Assembly (NCBI RefSeq): GCF_001712795.1
Contig: NZ_KV757572.1
Location: 62,001 to 126,000 of the forward strand
DNA length: 64,000 nt
Reading direction: 5' to 3'
From: Nostoc sp. KVJ20
Lineage (GTDB): Bacteria; Cyanobacteriota; Cyanobacteriia; Cyanobacteriales; Nostocaceae
In this document: piece by piece, positions 47,906 through 57,956 of the stretch
How the letters are laid out: the number at the start of each line of letters is the position of its first letter
Position numbering within the stretch: position 1 is the first letter of the stretch
Notes under the pieces: model-generated
The model's input: the letters and a program-made list of their open reading frames with translations, nothing else
Databases searched by the model: none
Told to the model about the DNA's origin: nothing
Program-made: the position numbers and the translations under genes

Positions 47906-49236
47906 CTATCTTGGTGCATCAATTTCTTCCTAAATACTCTGGCGGCACAGAAATTTTAACTTTGCAGATGGCGCGAGAGTTAATGCAAAGAGGACATGAT
48001 GTTGCAGTTGTTTGTAGTGAGCCATCTTTGCAAGTAGGAACTTCAGATAAGTTTAGCGTTGAAGATGAATATGAAGGTGTAACTGTTTTGAGGATTTGCA
48101 TAACTCCTCAAAAGAAGTATCCCATTGTAGGTGATTTTAAGTCTGTAGGACAAGTGGAGATAATTTTGAGTTTTTTAGAAGCTTGGCAAGCAGATTTAGT
48201 ACATATTAATCATTGCTTGCTTCTCTCCACTGAAGTGATTCCGGCAATTAAATCTATAGGAATAGCTGTAGTTTATTCTGCTACAGACTTTTGGCTGGTT
48301 TGTCCAACCATTCAGTTACTTAAATATAATAATCAGTTATGTCAGGGGCCAGATACAGATGGTGTAGAATGCTTGCGCTGCTATTTGAATAATAGTTCTC
48401 AACCAGAAATTATCAAGTGGAGTCGCCATTTGCCAGATGAGGTGCTGAAAGCAGGAATGGCGATCGCTTCTAGTTTACACTCAAAATTAGCAACATCTAA
48501 GGCTGTGAATGCTTTAAAAGCTTTACCTAGACGCCAACAGAGGATACTTGAGCATGTAAATTTCGCAGACTTGATTATCGTTCCTACTGATTTGATGCGG
48601 GAAATATTTACTCGTAATGGTCTACCTTGTGATAAATTAATCAAATTACCCTACGGCATTGAACCCTTACCAAAAATAGAGCGATCGCAACCAAGAGATA
48701 CCGTAAATTTCGGTTTTATTGGTACTCTTTCTCCACACAAAGGTGCAGATTTGCTGATTCAAGCATTTCAACGACTCCAGCAGTCATCAAAAGCCAAACT
48801 AATAATTTATGGAAACCTAAGCCATTTACCCAGTTACAGTAAGCATCTTCAGCATTTAGCAGCTAGCAATCCTAATATATTTTTTGCGGGGACATTTCCA
48901 GCCTCACAAATGGCCAATGTGCTTGCAGAGGTGGACTTTTTAGTAGTACCATCCAGATGGTATGAAAACACCCCTTTAGTTATATATGCTGCATTGCACC
49001 TAGGTTTACCAGTAATTGCCACAGATTTGGGAGGTATGTCTGAGCTAGTAAAAGATGAACACAATGGATTATTATTTGCACTGGGTGACTATTGTCATCT
49101 TGCTCAACAAATGCAGCGATGTTTAGACGAGCCAGTGTTAATTGATAATCTACAACGTAATATTCAACTACATCCTAGCAAAACAATGTTTCAATATATT
49201 AATGATCTGGAGTATATTTATCAAAGTCTAAAATAG
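47896..49236 (+). CDS. Glycosyltransferase, GT4-like
   Basis: 'IAILVHQFLPKYSGGTEILTLQMARELMQRGHDVAVV', 'NFGFIGTLSPHKGADLLIQAF', 'FLVVPSRWYENTPLVIYAALHLGLPVIATDLGGMSELV'. 10-bp overlap with upstream gene. Confidence 0.93.
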   Translation: MRIAILVHQFLPKYSGGTEILTLQMARELMQRGHDVAVVCSEPSLQVGTSDKFSVEDEYEGVTVLRICITPQKKYPIVGDFKSVGQVEIILSFLEAWQADLVHINHCLLLSTEVIPAIKSIGIAVVYSATDFWLVCPTIQLLKYNNQLCQGPDTDGVECLRCYLNNSSQPEIIKWSRHLPDEVLKAGMAIASSLHSKLATSKAVNALKALPRRQQRILEHVNFADLIIVPTDLMREIFTRNGLPCDKLIKLPYGIEPLPKIERSQPRDTVNFGFIGTLSPHKGADLLIQAFQRLQQSSKAKLIIYGNLSHLPSYSKHLQHLAASNPNIFFAGTFPASQMANVLAEVDFLVVPSRWYENTPLVIYAALHLGLPVIATDLGGMSELVKDEHNGLLFALGDYCHLAQQMQRCLDEPVLIDNLQRNIQLHPSKTMFQYINDLEYIYQSLK

Positions 49237-49647
49237 GCTTAAATAAATTCATACACCGCATAGTCACAAGAATGAATATTTCCATTACAGCTTCTAAGCT
49301 CGACTTTATCCATTTTTGTCGCAACAGGAATGCCTAAGCTGAAACCTTTGTGAGACAGCAGTTTTACTTTTTTAACTTCATTGATAATCGATGACGTGGA
49401 AAAAGTATTAAATCTGTGCATTAAATTGATACACACAACAATTGTAAAAATTGGCAAGCTATTGTAGTTCTCAAGCCTCTAACATAGATACTTAAACTGT
49501 TATTAAATATAAATCACTAGTTAATGTGGTGTAACTAAAATCAATGGATTTTTAATTCTTGTTAAAAATCATTATTTATTGAAATGGGAATAATGCTAAA
49601 AAAATAGTCATAAATAATATCTATTTATCCTTCCCCACCATGTATTT

Positions 49648-51843
49648 ATGAAAAGAAAATATTTACCTTTACTAATTCTAGTTTTAACTTTAGCAACGCT
49701 AGGAATTTTACTATTTCAGCATATTTCCTTAACCAAGCAAACCCCTATCTGGGACTCATTTACTTATGCACAGAAAGCTAAAAACTTTTGGGATGCAGTT
49801 CAAAAATTTCAATTTCTTGAACCTCAGACTTGGGTTTCTCCTCTCAATATTGAACCGACAACAAGACCTCCCGGAACGATTTTAATGTCCTATCCGTTTG
49901 GTTTCTCGGATAATCCAGATGAATTTTTCTTTCGATCTATCTTTTTACCCATTATTTTATTTGTAGCAGCGCTATGGATAATTGCAAAGCCTTATTGTGT
50001 AACTTTAAAAGACCAATGGTTACTAGTCGCTTTATGTTTGGCGTTTGCTACGCTCCCCTTATTTTATCATTTTGAACCGAGTATAGACAGCAGACTTTCT
50101 TCGCCTACATACTGGGGACTTGTAGATAATTTTATTGCCTCTGTAGCAGCTCTAGCAACAGCCTTAGTTATACGGGGTGTTCAGGAAGCCTCTATGCGGT
50201 TAACGTTTGCTGGAATTATTACCAGTACATTCTGTTTATTTATTAAGCCATCAGGTGGTTTGGTGATGGCTACCATTTTTTTTGTTTGGGCAATATATGC
50301 GATTGTCCAATATAAATGGCAACGAAATATTAGTACTCGTAAGTATTTAATCTTAAGTGTAAGTACATTTTTTTTCGTTTATGTACTTGGATTATTATTA
50401 TCTTTAACATCTCATTATTTCTCTACTAGAAACATGGTTTATGGTAGAAATGCTGTAAAAATATTAAAGCAAGAATCAATTTTTGATAAAGATTATTTGC
50501 AAGTTTTAATTGCACAAATACACGTGTCTTTTGGTTGGCATTGGTTGACATTCATTTTTTTGAGTGTAATATTTAGTTTTTGGGGTATAAGCAAGCAGTC
50601 TAATATCAAGTCTTTCAAAGCATTACCAGTAGATTTAATCAGTGCATTGGGTGTTTTGTTAATTGGTTTATGGTTTTGGTTGCTAGGAACTCACCAATCA
50701 CAAATTCGTTACTTTTTCCCATTTGCTCTAATTTGTATTGTCTTATTATTTCCAAGAATCAAAATTTTATGTAGTGAAATATCTCATAAATATTTCAAAA
50801 TTATGATATTTCCATTGGTTTTTCCAATGTTATTATTGTTATTTTTACTTACTTCTAATCCGCCGATTGAGTTACAACGTATTTTAGGTGTTAACCTCAC
50901 CTCTGGTTCTTTAGCTAATGAGATAAAGCAAGCTAAATCATTGCTAGAAGATGCTAATAAAAAGAAAGTTGATTTAAATGTTTATTCTGTAGGCACAGGT
51001 TATATAACTGGTATATTTGGAGGTGTTGGTTTGTATGAGAAAATGTTGTATCCTCATCTGAACTCTTTTAATCTTCAATATCCACTAAATTGGATTACTG
51101 AATCTACTTTTAGATTTTCTGAGATACTTTCGAGCGATTATTTGCTGATAGATAATCCAATCAAAAACCAACTGGAAGGAATTAACATCCTTAAAAATAC
51201 AGAAGTGCCTGACTTTGCTATTGAAACTAATCTTTTTCATGCTTGGTTAAGTACTATCAATTATGATAATGCCGGTTTAGTTGTTGAATCTGAGACATCA
51301 TTAAGGTTGTTAAAAATTATTGACAACGTAAAACTTGAGAAGGCTCTGAATGAATTAAGAAGTAAATATAAATGGAGACAGGTTTTTCTTAATGCTAATC
51401 CGGCCAAATGGATAAATGCTGATGCAGCAAAGACGCTAATAGATAAAAGCTATCCTGAATTTCGAGATATTGGTTTTAGTAACCAGTTTATTCTGTTGGG
51501 GGCTTTTACTAAGCGTACAGAAGATGGCTTAACAATCGAGCTTGTTTGGCAAAGCTTAAAGGATCAGCCTTTGAAATATTTTAATTTTGTTCATATTCTT
51601 GATGCATCACAAAATATCATATCTCAGGCAGACTATGAACAAGATGATGCGAAAAACATGGTCACTAAAGGTACAATTTGGCATGACACAGTAAAAATTA
51701 AAGCTAATCAACTTAATGGCGCAAAAGCTATTGGTTTAGGTATTTATTTACCACAGTCTACATTATTGGTTACTGATCGTGGCCCAAGTGATTGGAACAA
51801 GCATCGTTTACTCCTTAACCTAGATATGAATCAAAGCCAATAA
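49648..51843 (+). CDS. Multi-pass membrane protein, probable GT-C (ArnT/PMT-like) glycosyltransferase
   Basis: 731 aa with many TM helices; N-terminal 'QTPIWDSFTYAQKAKNFWDAV' carries an acidic residue in the first loop as in GT-C enzymes; soluble C-terminal domain. Confidence 0.7.
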   Translation: MKRKYLPLLILVLTLATLGILLFQHISLTKQTPIWDSFTYAQKAKNFWDAVQKFQFLEPQTWVSPLNIEPTTRPPGTILMSYPFGFSDNPDEFFFRSIFLPIILFVAALWIIAKPYCVTLKDQWLLVALCLAFATLPLFYHFEPSIDSRLSSPTYWGLVDNFIASVAALATALVIRGVQEASMRLTFAGIITSTFCLFIKPSGGLVMATIFFVWAIYAIVQYKWQRNISTRKYLILSVSTFFFVYVLGLLLSLTSHYFSTRNMVYGRNAVKILKQESIFDKDYLQVLIAQIHVSFGWHWLTFIFLSVIFSFWGISKQSNIKSFKALPVDLISALGVLLIGLWFWLLGTHQSQIRYFFPFALICIVLLFPRIKILCSEISHKYFKIMIFPLVFPMLLLLFLLTSNPPIELQRILGVNLTSGSLANEIKQAKSLLEDANKKKVDLNVYSVGTGYITGIFGGVGLYEKMLYPHLNSFNLQYPLNWITESTFRFSEILSSDYLLIDNPIKNQLEGINILKNTEVPDFAIETNLFHAWLSTINYDNAGLVVESETSLRLLKIIDNVKLEKALNELRSKYKWRQVFLNANPAKWINADAAKTLIDKSYPEFRDIGFSNQFILLGAFTKRTEDGLTIELVWQSLKDQPLKYFNFVHILDASQNIISQADYEQDDAKNMVTKGTIWHDTVKIKANQLNGAKAIGLGIYLPQSTLLVTDRGPSDWNKHRLLLNLDMNQSQ

Positions 51844-51876
51844 ATAGTCAGAGTCAAGATATACAACAAATTAACA

Positions 51877-52635
51877 ATGTCTAAGTTTTTTACAAGAGAT
51901 CAAGACGATTATTTTGCTCAGTCTTGTCAACAACGATTTAGATGGCAAACCGAAAACGCATTTATTTCTAAGGCAGAACGAAAACTGTTAAACTATTTGC
52001 CCATTATCCCAGATTCTCAAGTTTTGGAAGTAGGATGCGGCACTGGTAGCAATTTATTTAACCTGAAAGCTATTGGTAACAATTTTGCCTTTACTGGTAT
52101 TGATATTAATTATGAGGAAATTGAACTAGCTAAACAAAACTTTCTTGATGCTCATTTTATGGTAGGTGATGCGACTAATGTTCAGCTTCCTGATCAATCT
52201 TTTGATTTAGTTTTTTGCCGAGACGTAATTCATCATATTAATCCATCTGAGCAAATTAAACTGATTCAGGAGATGACTCGGCTCACCAGAGTGGGGGGAC
52301 AGGTTGTTGTTATTGAATCAAACGGTCTAAATTTTGTCGTTTGGGTTTTTGGCAAGTTGGTTAAAGCTGAAAAATATGTGATAAAGTCTACTCCAAAGCG
52401 CATTACTAGGTTAATTCAACAAATAGACAATCTAGAAACTTCTGGGCTTGCACCTAAATTTGTAGAACCTTGGAACTTCTTTCGGTTTATACTACATCAT
52501 AATTTCGGCTTGCCAAAGCTGGCTGAGAGTAAGCTAATTTGTGGTTTGCTTACACAGATGATTCGTTTGTTTAGCAAAATAACCCCTCCTCATAGGTGGG
52601 CTTATATGGTTTTCACAATGGTTAGGAAAGACTAA
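51877..52635 (+). CDS. Class I SAM-dependent methyltransferase
   Basis: 'SQVLEVGCGTGSNLFNLKAIGNNFAFTGIDINYEEIELAKQNF', 'LPDQSFDLVFCRDVIHHI'. Confidence 0.92.
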   Translation: MSKFFTRDQDDYFAQSCQQRFRWQTENAFISKAERKLLNYLPIIPDSQVLEVGCGTGSNLFNLKAIGNNFAFTGIDINYEEIELAKQNFLDAHFMVGDATNVQLPDQSFDLVFCRDVIHHINPSEQIKLIQEMTRLTRVGGQVVVIESNGLNFVVWVFGKLVKAEKYVIKSTPKRITRLIQQIDNLETSGLAPKFVEPWNFFRFILHHNFGLPKLAESKLICGLLTQMIRLFSKITPPHRWAYMVFTMVRKD

Positions 52636-52638
52636 ATT

Positions 52639-53376
52639 ATGAGCGTGAATAGTCGGAGCGATCGCGAAAGAGAACATTTTAATGCTTTAGCGACAGATTT
52701 GGGCAGTGTTTGGTGGGGATCAATTACGAAAGCAGGGCAGCTTCGCCTAGACGAACGAGCCAAATTAGCTATCCGTTACGGTGGTTTAAGCCCTGGTAAA
52801 GTTGTGCTTGAGCCTGGTGCTGGCAATGCTGAGTTTACAAAACGTTTGGCTACCTCTGGTGCTACTATCGTTGGGGTTGAGATTTCGCCTAATCAAGTGG
52901 CGATCGCCAACGAACGCCTAATTGAATTTCCCAAAGCCAAAGTAGTAGTGGGGGATATTAACAAGCTCGACTTTCCTGATGGGACATTTGATGCAATTGT
53001 AGGGAATGCTGTTCTTCATCATTTTGATTTAATAACTGCACTCCCAGAAATGCTGCGAGTCCTGAAACCTGGGGGATCTTTCTTCTTTACCGAACCCAAT
53101 ATGCTCAATCCTCAAATTGCTGTAGAGAAAAATATTAAGTTTATTGGGCGTGCCTTGCAAAATTCCCCTGATGAAACAGCCTTTTTCCGATGGCAAATTG
53201 ATTCTATTCTCAAACGCAATGGTTTTAGTCGAATATGGGTCAAACCTTTTGACTTTTTACATCCGGGTGTTCCTGACAGTTTGATTCCATTCTTTCAAAA
53301 ATTTAGTCATTTCCTCAGCAATATTCCAGTGATTAAAGAAATTGGAGGTTCTCTCCAAATTTATGCTCAACGCTAA
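52639..53376 (+). CDS. Class I SAM-dependent methyltransferase
   Basis: 'KVVLEPGAGNAEFTKRLATSGATIVGVEISPNQVAIANERL', 'FPDGTFDAIVGNAVLHHF', 'LPEMLRVLKPGGSFFFTEPN'. Confidence 0.93.
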   Translation: MSVNSRSDREREHFNALATDLGSVWWGSITKAGQLRLDERAKLAIRYGGLSPGKVVLEPGAGNAEFTKRLATSGATIVGVEISPNQVAIANERLIEFPKAKVVVGDINKLDFPDGTFDAIVGNAVLHHFDLITALPEMLRVLKPGGSFFFTEPNMLNPQIAVEKNIKFIGRALQNSPDETAFFRWQIDSILKRNGFSRIWVKPFDFLHPGVPDSLIPFFQKFSHFLSNIPVIKEIGGSLQIYAQR

Positions 53377-53411
53377 TCCGAATAAATCAAAAAATTAACA
53401 ATTGACTATCA

Positions 53412-54857
53412 ATGAACTTTTTACCTTCAATTTCTCATAAAAATTTAAGCAAATCATCTCTTCAAACAAACAATTACAACCTGGAATATTGGCATAAAAA
53501 AAATCGTTATTACTATGAGAGTATTGAGTCTCTGTATCGATTTTTAGTACCATCAGGACAACGAGTTTTAGAGATTGGTGCAGGTACAGGTTCATTATTA
53601 AATGCAGTTCAACCGAGTTATGGTGTAGGTATTGAGATTGTCCCTGAAGTGTGTCAATCTGCCCAGGAAAAGTTTCCTCATTTATACTTTAAAACAGCTG
53701 ACATAGAGGATACAGAAACAGAGGAAACTTTTGACTATGTAATCTTGTCAGATACTATTAGCTATTTTGAGGATATTCAAAAAGCTTTTAAGCAAATTCG
53801 CTCAGTTTGTACGGATTCAACACGTTTAATTATTAGCTTTCATAACCCTGTCTGGAATCCTATTCTCCAACTTGCCCTTTTTCTAAAGCAAAAAATGCCA
53901 ACTGTTCCTCTTAACTGGTTAAGTTATCAGGATACAAGTAACTTATTAGAATTATCCGGTTTTGAGATAATCCAGCATGGTTCTAAGGTACTTTTACCTA
54001 AAAAATTTCCCATAATAGCACCATTTTTGAACCGTTTTATCAGTCCCTTGCCAGTATTTAATAAACTCGGTTTAGTGAACTTTATTGTGGCTCGATTAAG
54101 TCCTTATGAGTCTAGAATTAAATATCAAAACAGACTAAAAACTTGTTCTGTTATTATTCCAGCACGGAATGAAGCAGGAAATATAGAAAGCTGTGTTACT
54201 CGCCTTCCTAAAATGGGTGAACATACAGAGATTATCTTTATTGAAGGTCACTCTCAGGATAATACTTGGGATGAAATTCAAAAAGTACAAGCTAAGTACG
54301 GCGAAACAATTGATATTAAAATTCTTCAACAAACAAAAAGAGGAAAAGGGAATGCTGTTAGAGAAGGATTTGCGATCGCTACTGGCGATATCCTAATCAT
54401 TCTAGATTCTGATCTAACTGTACGCCCAGAAGACTTGCCACACTTTTTTGAAACTTTAGCCTCAAATCGATGTGAATTTGCCAATGGATGTCGTTTGATC
54501 TATCCTTGTTCCAAGGAGGCTATGCCCTTATTAAATCTTTTGGCAAATCGTTTCTTTGCGTTTTTACTTTCTTATCTAATTGATAACCGGATTAAAGATT
54601 CCTTATGTGGAACGAAAGCTATATCCAAAGTTAACTATCAAAAAATTGCTGACAATCGTAAATACTTTGGCGATTTCGATCCTTTTGGAGATTTTGACTT
54701 GTTGTTTGGAGCATCTAAGCTAAATTTACATATTTCTGATATTCCTGTCCGTTATTACCCCAGAACCTATGGGCGCTCTAATATTCAACACTTTAAAGAA
54801 GGTTTATTGCTGTTAAAAATGTGTTTATACGCAGCCAAGAAAATTAAGTTTTATTGA
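53412..54857 (+). CDS. Bifunctional methyltransferase - GT2 (dolichyl-phosphate mannosyltransferase-like) fusion
   Basis: N-terminal 'QRVLEIGAGTGSLLNAVQPSYGVGIEI'; C-terminal 'SVIIPARNEAGNIESCVTRLPKMGEHTEIIFIEGHSQDNTWDEI...RGKGNAVREGFAIATGDILIILDSDLTV'. Confidence 0.92.
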   Translation: MNFLPSISHKNLSKSSLQTNNYNLEYWHKKNRYYYESIESLYRFLVPSGQRVLEIGAGTGSLLNAVQPSYGVGIEIVPEVCQSAQEKFPHLYFKTADIEDTETEETFDYVILSDTISYFEDIQKAFKQIRSVCTDSTRLIISFHNPVWNPILQLALFLKQKMPTVPLNWLSYQDTSNLLELSGFEIIQHGSKVLLPKKFPIIAPFLNRFISPLPVFNKLGLVNFIVARLSPYESRIKYQNRLKTCSVIIPARNEAGNIESCVTRLPKMGEHTEIIFIEGHSQDNTWDEIQKVQAKYGETIDIKILQQTKRGKGNAVREGFAIATGDILIILDSDLTVRPEDLPHFFETLASNRCEFANGCRLIYPCSKEAMPLLNLLANRFFAFLLSYLIDNRIKDSLCGTKAISKVNYQKIADNRKYFGDFDPFGDFDLLFGASKLNLHISDIPVRYYPRTYGRSNIQHFKEGLLLLKMCLYAAKKIKFY

Positions 54858-54888
54858 AAAATAGCAAATTCTTAGATTAATTATATTT

Positions 54889-55806
54889 ATGCCTGTTCTA
54901 ATTATTGGAGGAAATGGGTTTATTGGTTCACATCTCACTAATTTTTTAGTGGCAAAAGAACAATCAATACGAGTCTATAATCGTTCACATAATCCTTACA
55001 TAAAACCTCTTGATGAAGTTGAATATATTTATGGTGATTTCAACGATCAAGACTTATTAAAAATAGCTTTAAAAAATGTTGATATTGTTTACCAATTGGT
55101 TAGCCATACCATTCCTAGTACATCAAATGAAAATCCAATTGGAGATGTAAATTCAAATGTGATTAATACACTAAAATTTTTAGAAATCTGTGTTGAAGCT
55201 TCTGTAAGAAAGATTATTTTTCCTTCCTCTGGTGGAACAGTATATGGATTACCGCAGCAGCTTCCTATTATAGAAACACATCCTACTGAACCAATTTGTT
55301 CTTATGGGATTACTAAACTAACTATTGAAAAATATCTCTATTTGTATAACTATTTACATGGTCTTGACTATAGTATTCTTCGTATTGCTAACCCCTATGG
55401 ACCTGGACAAAATCCTACAGGTAAGCTTGGTGCTATAACCGTGTTTCTGAATCGTATCCTGAAACATTTACCAATTCAAATTTGGGGAAATGGAGAAATA
55501 ATTAGGGATTATTTATATATTTTAGATGTTGTTCAAGCTCTTTATAATGTTCAAAATCCTAATTTAACTGAAAAAATATTTAATATTGGTAGCGGTCAAG
55601 GAGTTTCTCTTAATGATTTGCTGGACAAAATTCGTAAAGTGATTGAAAACGACTTTAAAGTGGAGTATATAGAGGGAAGAAAAGTTGATATACCTATAAA
55701 TGTTCTTGATATTACCAAGGCAAATACTGTTCTTCAATGGCGACCTAGTGTTCAACTAGAAACTGGCATTCAAGAGACTTGGCAATGGTTAAAAACTTTA
55801 TCATAA
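54889..55806 (+). CDS. NAD-dependent epimerase/dehydratase (extended SDR)
   Basis: 'VLIIGGNGFIGSHLTNFLVAKEQSIRVYNR', 'SSGGTVYG', 'YGITKLTIEKYL' (YxxxK). Confidence 0.93.
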   Translation: MPVLIIGGNGFIGSHLTNFLVAKEQSIRVYNRSHNPYIKPLDEVEYIYGDFNDQDLLKIALKNVDIVYQLVSHTIPSTSNENPIGDVNSNVINTLKFLEICVEASVRKIIFPSSGGTVYGLPQQLPIIETHPTEPICSYGITKLTIEKYLYLYNYLHGLDYSILRIANPYGPGQNPTGKLGAITVFLNRILKHLPIQIWGNGEIIRDYLYILDVVQALYNVQNPNLTEKIFNIGSGQGVSLNDLLDKIRKVIENDFKVEYIEGRKVDIPINVLDITKANTVLQWRPSVQLETGIQETWQWLKTLS

Positions 55807-55996
55807 TGAATATATCCTCAGAATATAAATATATTAGTTTAAAGCTTGAAAGAGAGAATAAGGAATAGCAGGGTAAATTAAGAGACTTTTAAATGTCAGA
55901 TATTAATGATTTTAGAGGTTTGGCAAAAAGTTATGAATATATCTAAAAAAATATTTTTTGTGATATAAAAAAGTAAAACTTATATATTCAACTTAA

Positions 55997-57025
55997 ATGC
56001 AGGATAAAGAAAAAATTGGTATTGTTTTAGCAACCTATAATCCTCATCTGGAATATTTTCAGAAACAGATCCAGTCAATTCAAAATCAGACTTGGCAAAA
56101 TTGGGTTTGTCATATTGTTGATGACTGCTCCCAACCTGAATATCAAACAGCGATTCAAAAAAATATCGAAAATGATTCACGATTTGTTTGTCATTTTCAC
56201 AGCCATAACTTGAGACATTACCATAATTTTGAAAGGGGTTTACAATACTGTATTCAAGATCCTGAAATTACAGCGATCGCATTTTCAGATCAAGATGATA
56301 TTTGGCAAGCAGAAAAATTAGAAATATTAATCAAAACTTTACGCTCAGAACATTCAGTCTTAGTTCATTCTGATTTGGAGCTAATAAACAGTGATGACCA
56401 AAGTATCAATAATTCTACTTGGGATTTTGAAGGACGCCAACCTGAAAAAGCTACGGTGGAATTATTGCTACTTCGCAACGTCGTCACCGGGTGTTCGTTG
56501 TTGTTTTGTAGTTCTCTGATTACTGATATTATACCCTTTCCCCAACAAAATGAAATTGGTTGGCATCATGACTGGTGGGTAGCATTGGTTGCAATTCAAA
56601 AAGGTAAAATTGGACATATCCGGCAACCATTAGTCTGCTATAGATTCCATACTTCTAATGTGGTGGGAGCAATGAAAAATGCTGGTAACCTTCACACTGA
56701 ACTGATGCTGTGGTTCCAGAAAAAATATCGTATCGCAGGTAAAAGCTATTTAATTCATAGCAACTTGAGTAAAGCATTTCAGGCTAGATTTTACCAACAA
56801 TTAAACTCAAGCTGGTCTAATCCTTTTGACGATCGCCGCTTAGATTTTGGTTTTGGTATTCTTAAACTTTGTTACCAAAGTTTCAAAACAGGATATCGTT
56901 CTGAAGGCATAGCACTACGAATTTTAATTTTTAAAATTTTATTCGATATCCAACGACTTCAAAACTCTATTTCCAAGGTGTTGCCCATGTTTAAAGTGGC
57001 TAAGAGCAATATCAAAAAAAAATGA
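55997..57025 (+). CDS. Glycosyltransferase family 2
   Basis: 'IGIVLATYNPHLEYFQKQIQSIQNQTWQNWVCHIVDDCS', 'IAFSDQDDIWQAEKLEILI'. Confidence 0.92.
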   Translation: MQDKEKIGIVLATYNPHLEYFQKQIQSIQNQTWQNWVCHIVDDCSQPEYQTAIQKNIENDSRFVCHFHSHNLRHYHNFERGLQYCIQDPEITAIAFSDQDDIWQAEKLEILIKTLRSEHSVLVHSDLELINSDDQSINNSTWDFEGRQPEKATVELLLLRNVVTGCSLLFCSSLITDIIPFPQQNEIGWHHDWWVALVAIQKGKIGHIRQPLVCYRFHTSNVVGAMKNAGNLHTELMLWFQKKYRIAGKSYLIHSNLSKAFQARFYQQLNSSWSNPFDDRRLDFGFGILKLCYQSFKTGYRSEGIALRILIFKILFDIQRLQNSISKVLPMFKVAKSNIKKK

Positions 57026-57939
57026 ACCAGCAACAAACTATTTCAGTATCGATTATTTTAGTTAACTATAATGGAGCAGAGATTTTAGTAGATTGCTTAA
57101 ACTCTATACAAAAATTTATTGATATACCTAACTATGAAATCATTCTTGTAGACAATGCTTCTAGTGATGGTAGCGTTGAATTAGTAGCAGCAAATTACCC
57201 CTACATTCGCTTAGTTAAACAGATAGAAAATCGCGGCTTTGGAGCAGGAAATAATGTCGGTGCAAAACTTGCTACTGGAGAATTCTTGCTTTTATTAAAT
57301 ACTGATACTGTACTTATTAGTAATATTTTACCGCATCTAATTCAGTTGATGGAGGCAGATCCACAAGTAGGAATTATTGGGCCAAAATTGCTGAATCCAG
57401 ATGGAAGCTTACAAATTTCAGTTTCACCAGCCTTAGGAATTAAAGGTGAATATGAAGCTCGTCAGATCCACCAAGCTTATCAACAGCTATCTCAGCGAAA
57501 TTTGATTGAGCAGAAATTCCAAGAAATTCAAGAAGTTGATATTGTTGTAGGGGCTGCTTTTTTTATTCGTTCAAGTTTATTTCATGATTTAGGTGGATTT
57601 GACGAAAATTTTTTCATGTATTTTGAAGAATCAGATTTATGCCAAAGAGTGCAGTATCAAGGATATAAAATTATCTACACGCCTCATATATCTTTGATTC
57701 ATTTGAAAGGATATTCAATTCAAAAGGCTGCTAATATAATGGCTATTGAATATAGACGTAGCCAGATTTATTACTATCAAAAACATCGCCCTTGGTGGGA
57801 ACAATTACTATTGCGTATATATATTTTTTATAAATTTTTTGGAGAATTTATAACTACAGCCAATCCTAATAGCCTGAAGATTATTATTTTATTATTTACC
57901 GTGGAAAAATCTGCTGTTAAAATATCTGTATCTAATTAA
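57022..57939 (+). CDS. Glycosyltransferase family 2 (rhamnosyltransferase-like)
   Basis: 'SVSIILVNYNGAEILVDCLNSIQKFIDIPNYEIILVDNASSDGSVELVAANYPYIRLVKQIENRGFGAGNNVGAKLATGEFLLLLNTDTV'. ATGA overlap with upstream gene. Confidence 0.94.
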   Translation: MNQQQTISVSIILVNYNGAEILVDCLNSIQKFIDIPNYEIILVDNASSDGSVELVAANYPYIRLVKQIENRGFGAGNNVGAKLATGEFLLLLNTDTVLISNILPHLIQLMEADPQVGIIGPKLLNPDGSLQISVSPALGIKGEYEARQIHQAYQQLSQRNLIEQKFQEIQEVDIVVGAAFFIRSSLFHDLGGFDENFFMYFEESDLCQRVQYQGYKIIYTPHISLIHLKGYSIQKAANIMAIEYRRSQIYYYQKHRPWWEQLLLRIYIFYKFFGEFITTANPNSLKIIILLFTVEKSAVKISVSN

Positions 57940-57956
57940 TAAAAAATAATTTTATT

